Source of the DNA: Vibrio sp. JPW-9-11-11
GTDB taxonomy: Bacteria; Pseudomonadota; Gammaproteobacteria; Enterobacterales; Vibrionaceae
Assembly: GCF_013369335.1 (NCBI RefSeq)
Contig: NZ_SZQJ01000005.1
Coordinates: forward strand, 496,001 to 560,000
Reading direction: 5' to 3'
Length of the DNA stretch: 64,000 nucleotides
The position numbers were made by a program, and so were the translations under genes. Under the pieces are notes generated by a model. That model made no database searches and had not been told where the DNA came from. It worked only from the letters and a program-made list of their open reading frames with translations. Each line of letters begins with the position of its first letter. The stretch's first letter is position 1. This document shows, piece by piece, positions 57,345 to 64,000 of this stretch.

Positions 57345-57547
57345 GGAGTTTCCAACTTGTTCATATCACTTATATGCATATTGTAGGTGGTCTGGACAAC
57401 TTGCGTTGTTACTCACTTAACACTTTCAAATCATTTGAATAGCTCGCAAAAGAAGGCTTTGTCGCTCGATCAACCACAATGATATTGAGGTGGATAGTCG
57501 CAGCTCAAGTCGCTATAATTCGCGCTCCCTGGCACAGAGAGCATAAT

Positions 57548-59836
57548 ATGTACAGCAATATCACCCCTATCCACCAGCACAAAAAATATTGGGCAGAGTG
57601 CTACGGCACGGCGCCATTCCTACCGACTAGTCGTAAGGAGATGGACGCTCTAGGTTGGGATAGCTGTGACATCATTATTGTTACAGGTGATGCTTACGTT
57701 GATCATCCTAGCTTCGGTATGGCGATCATCGGTCGGTTACTCGAAGCGCAAGGGTTTCGTGTCGGTATCATTGCTCAGCCAGAATGGAACAATAAAGAGG
57801 CCTTTATGGCGCTTGGTCAACCCAACCTATTTTTCGGTATTACAGCCGGCAACATGGACTCGATGATCAACCGCTATACCGCCGATCGCAAATTACGCCA
57901 TGACGACGCTTATACCCCGAATAACGAAGGTGGGAAACGCCCCGATCGTGCCACGCTTGTCTATTCCCAACGCTGCCGAGAAGCATACAAAGGCGTCCCG
58001 ATCGTACTGGGTGGTATCGAAGCCAGCCTACGCCGACTCGCACACTACGATTATTGGTCTGATAAAGTGCGTCGTTCGGTACTCTTTGATGCCAAAGCCG
58101 ATATTCTGCTATTTGGTAATGCAGAACGTGCGTTAGTGGAAGTCGCCCATCGTTTGGCAGACGGCGAATCTATAACGTCCATGACCAACATCCGCGGCAC
58201 TGCTGTTAACCTCGCCGCCGCGCCAGAAAACTACACCATCATCGACTCGTCACGCATCGAAAAACCGCGTAAAGACGCCTTTGTACCACCCAATCCCTAT
58301 GCGGTTGAAGAGCAGTGTGACACAAAAGCGTCAAACGAAGAGCCAAAAGCGCAACCAATCACAATTCGTCCGTCTCGTCACGACGCGAAAACCACAGCGG
58401 TTCGCTTACCTCCGTTCGAGAAGCTCAACAATGACCGTATCCTTTATGCTCACGCTAGCCGTGTCATGCACCTTGAGACCAACCCTTATTCGGGCCGAGC
58501 ACTGATTCAACGTCACGGTGACCGAGAGCTATGGGTTAACCAAGCCCCGATTCCACTTACCACCGAAGAGATGGATTACGTATTTGGTCTGCCCTACGCA
58601 CGCGTGCCGCACCCTATGTATGGTAAAGCGAAAATCCCGGCCTACGATATGATCAAAACGTCGGTCAATATCATGCGTGGCTGTTTTGGAGGCTGCTCTT
58701 TCTGCTCGATTACAGAACACGAGGGCCGAATTATTCAAAACCGCTCGAAAGAGTCGATCTTGACCGAGCTCGAAGAGATCCGTGACAAGGTACCTGGCTT
58801 TACTGGCACTATTTCTGACTTAGGTGGCCCAACAGCGAACATGTATCGTTTGGGATGCAGCGATCCCAAGGCAGAGGCCAACTGTCGCCGACCATCGTGT
58901 GTTTTCCCGGGCATTTGTCACAAGCTTAATACTGACCATAAGCATACAATTGATCTCTATCGTGAAGCCCGCAAAGTCGAGGGGATCAATAAAGTCATGA
59001 TAGCTTCTGGCGTGCGCTATGACCTAGCGATTGAATCACCAGAATACGTCAAAGAGCTCGTAACTCACCATGTTGGTGGCTATTTAAAAATCGCGCCAGA
59101 GCATACAGAAAAAGGCCCGCTTAACCTGATGATGAAACCAGGCATGGGCACTTATGACCGCTTCAAAGAAATGTTTGAAAAATACAGCGCTGAAGCGGGT
59201 AAAAAACAATACCTGATCCCTTACTTCATCTCTGCCCACCCGGGTACAGAAGACGAAGATATGCTCAATTTGGCTTTGTGGTTAAAGAAAAACAATTTCG
59301 AGTGCGATCAAGTACAAAACTTTTACCCATCACCTATGTGTAATGCGACCTCAATGTATTATTCCGAAACTAACCCATTGAAACGCGTTAAGTATAAACA
59401 ACGTGAAATGGTGCCTGTTGCCAAGGGAGAGCGTCAGCGCCGTTTACATAAAGCGCTGCTGCGCTATCACGATCCGGCAAACTGGCCTATGATTCGTGAA
59501 GCCTTGATCAGCATGGGGAAAAAGCACCTTATTGGGGATAAACCGAGCTGTCTTGTTCCTGCAGAAGATATGGATACGCAAACGCCAGCACAGCGCCGTA
59601 AGTCAGGGCGTCACGGCTCTCAACGTTTCGCCACCAAACATACCAAGTCACAACCTGGCTTTGAAAAGATGAATGGGGAAGGTCGTGGTAAAAATAGCGG
59701 CAAGCAGGGCACCAAAGCGAGTCGAAACGGTCACCCTACTCGAAGTAAAGCAGGCGCCAAAGGCCAGCCCCCGCGCGGCGGTAAGCCAGGCGGCAAAGGC
59801 AAGTCAGCGGGCGCACGCCAACAAGGGACGCGCTAG
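57548..59836 (+). CDS. ygiQ: Radical SAM protein YgiQ (UPF0313)
   Basis: YgiQ is a radical S-adenosylmethionine protein of unknown reaction. I use the ATG giving [11 protein letters not shown]; the 23-codon extension to 57479 is not family-like. The 762-residue protein starts with [27 protein letters not shown], a conserved N-terminal domain. The iron-sulfur motif Cys379-x3-Cys383-x2-Cys386 (CFGGCSFC) follows. The last 90 residues or so are basic and low in complexity ([18 protein letters not shown]), probably an RNA-binding or disordered tail. A TATAAT-like -10 lies at 57514-57519, with no matching -35 at normal distance. Confidence 0.92.
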   Translation: MYSNITPIHQHKKYWAECYGTAPFLPTSRKEMDALGWDSCDIIIVTGDAYVDHPSFGMAIIGRLLEAQGFRVGIIAQPEWNNKEAFMALGQPNLFFGITAGNMDSMINRYTADRKLRHDDAYTPNNEGGKRPDRATLVYSQRCREAYKGVPIVLGGIEASLRRLAHYDYWSDKVRRSVLFDAKADILLFGNAERALVEVAHRLADGESITSMTNIRGTAVNLAAAPENYTIIDSSRIEKPRKDAFVPPNPYAVEEQCDTKASNEEPKAQPITIRPSRHDAKTTAVRLPPFEKLNNDRILYAHASRVMHLETNPYSGRALIQRHGDRELWVNQAPIPLTTEEMDYVFGLPYARVPHPMYGKAKIPAYDMIKTSVNIMRGCFGGCSFCSITEHEGRIIQNRSKESILTELEEIRDKVPGFTGTISDLGGPTANMYRLGCSDPKAEANCRRPSCVFPGICHKLNTDHKHTIDLYREARKVEGINKVMIASGVRYDLAIESPEYVKELVTHHVGGYLKIAPEHTEKGPLNLMMKPGMGTYDRFKEMFEKYSAEAGKKQYLIPYFISAHPGTEDEDMLNLALWLKKNNFECDQVQNFYPSPMCNATSMYYSETNPLKRVKYKQREMVPVAKGERQRRLHKALLRYHDPANWPMIREALISMGKKHLIGDKPSCLVPAEDMDTQTPAQRRKSGRHGSQRFATKHTKSQPGFEKMNGEGRGKNSGKQGTKASRNGHPTRSKAGAKGQPPRGGKPGGKGKSAGARQQGTR

Positions 59837-59848
59837 TTCTTAGGTATT

Positions 59849-59882
59849 AAAAAAGCCTAGCGATGATTCGCTAGGCTTTTTT
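59849..59882. terminator. Bidirectional terminator between ygiQ and serC
   Basis: Perfect arms AAAAAAGCCTAGCGA and TCGCTAGGCTTTTTT surround a 4-base loop (TGAT). T-runs on both strands let it end both converging genes. Confidence 0.92.
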
Positions 59883-59892
59883 GTTAAAGTGA

Positions 59893-60975
59893 TTAAGCGT
59901 AGTGGGCTTCAAACTCACGCATAAAGTTCACTAACGCTTGAACGCCTTCAATCGTCATCGCGTTATAAATAGAAGCCCGCATTCCTCCAACCGCTCGGTG
60001 TCCCTTCAAAGCGACCAAACCTTTTGCCTCTGCTTGCTCTAAAAACAGCGCGTCGAGCTCTGGTTTCACCAATTGGAAAGGTACATTCATACGTGAACGA
60101 TTATCAGGATGCACATTGTTGATGTAGAAGTTGGACTCATCAATTTGCTGGTATAACAACGCGGCTTTCTCTTGGTTGATTTTTTCCATTGCCGCTACGC
60201 CGCCTTGTTGCTTGAGCCACTTGAACACCAATCCAGATAGATACCAAGCAAACGTCGGTGGCGTGTTAAACATGGAGTCTTTTTCAGCCAGCACTTTGTA
60301 GCTCATAAAACTTGGCAACAGGTCGTGGGCCAAATCGAGCAAATCATCACGGACGATGGCAATACAAATGCCCGCAGGTCCGATGTTTTTTTGCGCCCCC
60401 GCATAGATCACACCATATTGAGAGACATCTATTTGGCGCGAAAGGATATTGGATGACATATCCGCCACAATAGGCTTGTCAGTGTCAGGTAGTTGACTTA
60501 TCTCAATGCCATCAATGGTTTCATTGGGACAAAAATGTACGTAAGCCGATTCAGGGTCGATAGCCCACTGCGCGGCATCCACGATAGCAGTTTTTCCATC
60601 GCGCTCGGTTTTTGCGTCGAACACATCGACTTCACAGTACTTGTACGCTTCTTTAATCGCGCTTTCAGCCCAGTAACCGGCATCAATATAGGTCGCTTTG
60701 TTCGCGCCACCCAACAAGTTTAACGGGACGGCGGCAAACTGAGCCCGTGCCCCACCCTGGCAGAAAAGGACTTTGTAATTATCTGGAATATTGAGCAAGT
60801 CGCGCAGATCTTGCTCGGCTTGTTCAGCAACCTCAATAAACTCTTTACTTCGGTGGCTAATTTCCATCACCGACGTACCGAGGTTATTCCAGTCGACAAA
60901 CTCACTCTGCGCCTGTTCCATTACGGCTTTAGGTAACCCAGCTGGGCCTGCACTAAAGTTAAATACCTTGTCCAT
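59893..60975 (-). CDS. serC: Phosphoserine aminotransferase
   Basis: SerC makes phosphoserine from 3-phosphohydroxypyruvate for serine synthesis and also acts in pyridoxal phosphate synthesis. The ATG giving [15 protein letters not shown] is used, with AAGGAAA upstream; an upstream in-frame TTG adds six residues. The 360-residue protein shows the family motifs [24 protein letters not shown] and the PLP lysine in [10 protein letters not shown], then the C-terminal [15 protein letters not shown]. Its terminator is shared with ygiQ. No aroA follows, unlike in E. coli where serC and aroA are paired. Confidence 0.95.
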   Translation of the reverse strand: MDKVFNFSAGPAGLPKAVMEQAQSEFVDWNNLGTSVMEISHRSKEFIEVAEQAEQDLRDLLNIPDNYKVLFCQGGARAQFAAVPLNLLGGANKATYIDAGYWAESAIKEAYKYCEVDVFDAKTERDGKTAIVDAAQWAIDPESAYVHFCPNETIDGIEISQLPDTDKPIVADMSSNILSRQIDVSQYGVIYAGAQKNIGPAGICIAIVRDDLLDLAHDLLPSFMSYKVLAEKDSMFNTPPTFAWYLSGLVFKWLKQQGGVAAMEKINQEKAALLYQQIDESNFYINNVHPDNRSRMNVPFQLVKPELDALFLEQAEAKGLVALKGHRAVGGMRASIYNAMTIEGVQALVNFMREFEAHYA

Positions 60976-61050
60976 TTCACTTTCCTTGCTCAAGCTTGTA
61001 AATACGTTAAGAGGATTAATAGCATGTTTTTTGCTGGATAAAAAGCAACA

Positions 61051-61072
61051 AAAGAGGTCTTTAGACCTCTTT
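61051..61072. terminator. Terminator after the YdgA-like gene
   Basis: Perfect arms AAAGAGGTC and GACCTCTTT with a 4-base loop are followed by TTTTGTTGCTTTT on the minus strand. It lies just past the YdgA-like gene and before serC. Confidence 0.8.
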
Positions 61073-61099
61073 ATTTGTTTAAACCTACAAAGTTACTAG

Positions 61100-62371
61100 T
61101 TAAGGTTGCATGAACATTGGTAAGAGTAACGCCATTAAAGGGATTGACTGCCCGTTTTCAAAGACCAAATTACCTTCTTGTAGCTGCGCTTTCATGCGAT
61201 AGCCGAGTTCCGTTTGTTGCATTATTTCCATCACCATGGCTTCATCAACGCCCTGTTGAATAAAAGGAAAATCTGCCACCAACCCATTGGACACAAACGT
61301 ATCAATATCCCCAGTCAGAGCAGGCAAAATTTTTGCCATATTCTGAGTGACGTTATCGGTCCCATTTGGGACTTCGATCGTCCACTGCGTCGTAAAACGA
61401 CTCTGCTCGTTGAGTGTGACCGCCATGTTGTTGACCGCGACATAAAAGCCATTTGAGAACAAGCGGTCGACGTACGGAATCGCGGCTTGAATGTCCTCGT
61501 TGCTTGGTACAGGGTTGTTTTGGTAAAGATTGACCAACTGCTCGAACGCTACGCTGTCTAAGTCACCAAATGCAAGATCTAGCGACACTTGCTCGACTTC
61601 ACCATCACTTGTCACCACCTTGTTTAAATCGACAATATGTTGGCTACTGACCGTTTGGGCGACGTCATCCAACGAACTAATAAAGCGATATTGGCTATGA
61701 TTAAGCTCAAATAAGGTTTGCTGCTCTTCGCTAACGACTGATAACTGTTCGAGTTGAAGTGTCTGCTCACCAATCCAGAAACTGTCGACTTTTTTTCCTT
61801 CGCCCTGGCCCGTCACACCTGAAAGCATCATTTGCTCACCAGAGTTGAAGTCAACTTGAATAGAAGGCACATCGAGCTGGTATGTCATTTCGCCCAACAC
61901 CGTGATGTCGCCACTCAAGGTCGATGAAGACACAGAGATCATGGCCCCTTCGGCTCCGGGCGTCGATTGATGCCAGTTATCTAGCTTTAATACATAGTCG
62001 GTATTGCCATTCAACTGAGTCACGGTTTCTAGCTTCAATGGGAACTCAGTGGCATTTTCGAGTTCAGACACGGCCGTTAAGCTCATCAAACCATGAGAGA
62101 CTTGGCTCTTCATCACCAACTCTGTCGGTAACCCATCCACCGCCAGTTGCTCTGCGAGCGCAGGGTCAGTAATGGTGTAGCGTGTGGTCACCTGTGAAGT
62201 CAGATAGCCTCGGTCATACTCTACCACCTCGGCCTTTAACGAGTCGCTGTTGAGATGGGCAACACCATCTTGGATAACACTTTGTCCAATCTGGCCAACG
62301 GCAAGTGGCCAACACAACGCAAGCGTAATGGCGCCACCAATAGCGCCGAGTTTTTTCAATTCCATAGTCAT
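61100..62371 (-). CDS. YdgA family (DUF945) periplasmic protein
   Basis: This 423-residue protein fits the DUF945/YdgA family. An N-terminal hydrophobic segment (LGAIGGAITLALCWPLAVG, residues 7-25) acts as a signal or membrane anchor. The rest is a mixed alpha/beta body with DGEVEQVSLDLAFGDLDSVAFEQLV near 255 and a C-terminal ALLLPMFMQP. The start may be two codons later (MELKKLG); neither has a strong ribosome site. The role is not known; E. coli YdgA is a membrane-associated protein of unclear function. It is divergent from the sensor kinase gene. Confidence 0.78.
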   Translation of the reverse strand: MTMELKKLGAIGGAITLALCWPLAVGQIGQSVIQDGVAHLNSDSLKAEVVEYDRGYLTSQVTTRYTITDPALAEQLAVDGLPTELVMKSQVSHGLMSLTAVSELENATEFPLKLETVTQLNGNTDYVLKLDNWHQSTPGAEGAMISVSSSTLSGDITVLGEMTYQLDVPSIQVDFNSGEQMMLSGVTGQGEGKKVDSFWIGEQTLQLEQLSVVSEEQQTLFELNHSQYRFISSLDDVAQTVSSQHIVDLNKVVTSDGEVEQVSLDLAFGDLDSVAFEQLVNLYQNNPVPSNEDIQAAIPYVDRLFSNGFYVAVNNMAVTLNEQSRFTTQWTIEVPNGTDNVTQNMAKILPALTGDIDTFVSNGLVADFPFIQQGVDEAMVMEIMQQTELGYRMKAQLQEGNLVFENGQSIPLMALLLPMFMQP

Positions 62372-62539
62372 TCATTCTTATTCACTATTTCGCTCAGTCT
62401 ACACCAAAAAACCTTGAGATAAATCAGAGTATTGGCCATAAAATGAAAACAAATAAGATTCTTCGTACTCAGCTCTCAATACCGTTTACCCAAGATTGCT
62501 AGAGTGTAGACAGTGATTTGTTAATATTGTTGCTTAGCC

Positions 62540-64000
62540 GTGAACCCATTTTCTGTACTCTGTTTAGACAACAACCCGATTAGCGTCGAACAACTGAGGC
62601 GCGAGCTGAGTCCGTTTGCCAGTAAGTTCGACCTTCACACCGCCGACACCATTGAAGATGCCAATGCGGCACTCGAGTTTTGCCTTGAGCATGAGCAAAC
62701 CGTCGCACTGGTGATCGCCAGCCATCATGAGAACTTCAACGGCGCCGACTTTCTTGTTCAGCTAGATAAAAACCAACATACTCAAAGCGCGCACAAAGTA
62801 TTGATCAGCTGCGGCCAAGATATTCAGGCGATTCTATCGGCCGTCAATGACGGTCGGCTCGACTACTGCTTGACGAAGCCACTTCAAGACAATGTCGTGC
62901 ATAAAACTGTGCAAAAAGAGCTCACCTCTTTTATTCTCAAACACGATAAAGAGAACTTGCTCTCTTATAGCCAAGTGCTCGACCAGCATAAACTGTTACG
63001 TGCGCACATCGACCAAAAGATGCGTAGCTACCGTGAAGGCTTCATCACTGACCATCATAGTTTGAGCGATCAAGAGTTGGCGCAAAAGGTGTCATCTGCG
63101 TTGCTCGATTTCTTCGCCCAAGCCGATGAAAGCCGCGCATGCCGCACTTATTCCGCCGATCACTTGTTGACAATCGAGGGTGAAGAAAACCAGTTTTTAT
63201 GGTTCATAACTAAAGGCGAAGTAGCGTTATATAAAAAAGACGAAATCGGTATGCAACGCGAAGTCGTTCGACATACCCAAGGGAATATTGTTGGTGGGAT
63301 GTCGTTTGTGACCGGGGAACCGTCTTTCTCAACAGCAGTCACCTTATCTCAGACCGAGGTGATCAAACTCGATCGCGAGGTATTTGCCAAGGTCATGCAC
63401 TCCAATATGACCTTATTGCCACTCTTCACTAATCTGCTTTTGCGTCACTTCAACCGTCGATTGCAACGCAGTATTAATACCAAGCTTGAACTGCAAAAAA
63501 CTCTGGAATCACTGGAGTCCGCTCATCAACAACTGATCGAACGCGAAAAAATGGCCATGCTAGGCCAACTGGTCGCAGGGGTGGCTCACGAACTAAATAA
63601 CCCCATCGCCGCTATCCTTCGTGGCACTGAAACACTTACAGGCAAGATTCAGCATTTAGTCGATAGCCGTTCGATTGACGAAGTGGGCATTGACGCCATC
63701 GAGGTACTGAAAGAAGGGCTAACTCAACGCCCTCGCTCCACAGCAGCTGAAAGAGCGCTAACTCGGGACGTTGAGCAGCAAGTCACAGACCGAAGAATTG
63801 CCAAACGTCTAGTGAAGCTTGGGCTGGAAAACAGCAGCGACTGGCTGCAAAAAGCGCAAACCCAACCAAAACTTTGCCTCGAACAATTAACGCGCCTAGA
63901 CGACTACCATTTAGCGGGAAGCACGCTGCGCTCTATCAATGTGTGTGCCAGTCGCATTGCCGATATGGTGCGCAGCCTCAAAGGCTATGCGCGACCTGAT
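62540..64000 (+). CDS. Cytoplasmic sensor histidine kinase with pseudo-receiver and cNMP-binding domain, 5' part
   Basis: The 3' end of this gene lies outside the window, leaving 487 codons. The GTG start has no strong ribosome site. An N-terminal receiver-like domain (about 1-125) begins with VLCLDNNP and keeps the Lys of CLTKPLQD, but Ser stands in place of the phospho-acceptor Asp in VIASHHENF, so it is probably not phosphorylated. A cyclic-nucleotide-binding fold follows (about 180-310: FLWFITKGEVALY, GNIVGGMSFVTGEPS). The kinase region starts near 340 with MAMLGQLVAGVAHELNNPIAA, where His349 or thereabouts is the phosphorylation site. No transmembrane segment is seen, so it is cytoplasmic. 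The ATPase domain lies downstream, outside the view. Confidence 0.82.
   Translation, partial: MNPFSVLCLDNNPISVEQLRRELSPFASKFDLHTADTIEDANAALEFCLEHEQTVALVIASHHENFNGADFLVQLDKNQHTQSAHKVLISCGQDIQAILSAVNDGRLDYCLTKPLQDNVVHKTVQKELTSFILKHDKENLLSYSQVLDQHKLLRAHIDQKMRSYREGFITDHHSLSDQELAQKVSSALLDFFAQADESRACRTYSADHLLTIEGEENQFLWFITKGEVALYKKDEIGMQREVVRHTQGNIVGGMSFVTGEPSFSTAVTLSQTEVIKLDREVFAKVMHSNMTLLPLFTNLLLRHFNRRLQRSINTKLELQKTLESLESAHQQLIEREKMAMLGQLVAGVAHELNNPIAAILRGTETLTGKIQHLVDSRSIDEVGIDAIEVLKEGLTQRPRSTAAERALTRDVEQQVTDRRIAKRLVKLGLENSSDWLQKAQTQPKLCLEQLTRLDDYHLAGSTLRSINVCASRIADMVRSLKGYARPD

Noticed and set aside
57485..57519. A full sigma-70 promoter before ygiQ
   Set aside because: TATAAT is present, but the nearest TTGAGG is 23 bases away, too far for a standard promoter.

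Overview
This 64 kb window looks like a chromosome segment of a Vibrionaceae bacterium, most likely Vibrio. The evidence is the gene content and order. trpG is separate from trpD, trpC and trpF are fused, and rluB-yciO-rnm sits divergently from trp as in enterics. There are also a pentaheme cytochrome and molybdoenzyme pair for trimethylamine N-oxide (TMAO), several c-di-GMP proteins, a BLUF photoreceptor and an OhrR/Ohr pair. Both window ends cut genes: the 3' part of trxB at the left and the 5' part of a sensor kinase gene at the right.

Layout. 1-9.3 kb: trxB end, cydDC (behind a possible Fur box), a membrane GGDEF-EAL protein, rluB, yciO and rnm. 9.3-16.4 kb: the complete trp operon (operator-promoter, a leader peptide with five Trp codons, attenuator, trpE-G-D-CF-B-A, terminator). 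16.5-18 kb: a dicarboxylate/amino-acid symporter. 18-19.8 kb: an AT-richer accessory patch with a decayed gene and one intact GNAT-like orphan gene. 19.8-30.8 kb, all on the minus strand: a GNAT, an MsbA-like ABC exporter, katG, a small outer-membrane barrel, hrpA and a MipA/OmpV-like protein. 30.9-34.4 kb: a small hypothetical gene with a PhoD-like phosphatase, a TerB-like protein, and a DEDDh exonuclease on the minus strand. 34.4-40.2 kb: a DUF2760 protein with two divergent Hsp70 proteins behind a candidate sigma-32 promoter. 40.2-44.9 kb: lipocalin, torC-like and torA-like genes, and a small lipoprotein. 45-47.8 kb: a Tag-like glycosylase, a GNAT, a short BLUF protein, and ohrR/ohr with shared operators. 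47.8-51.3 kb: metE and metR, divergent around a MetJ box. 51.3-57.3 kb, minus strand: a DUF4250 protein, a membrane protein and two paralogous PAS-EAL-CBS proteins. 57.5-64 kb: ygiQ, serC, a ydgA-like gene and the truncated kinase gene.

Most of the window is well-packed core genome. The intergenic gaps hold intrinsic terminators, several of them bidirectional, and recognisable operators for TrpR, MetJ and OhrR. No tRNA, rRNA, CRISPR array, complete insertion sequence or prophage was found. The least explained parts are the 18-19.8 kb patch, the DUF2760-Hsp70-Hsp70 cluster with its structured leader, the tandem EAL-CBS proteins, and the kinase whose receiver domain lacks the phospho-acceptor aspartate.
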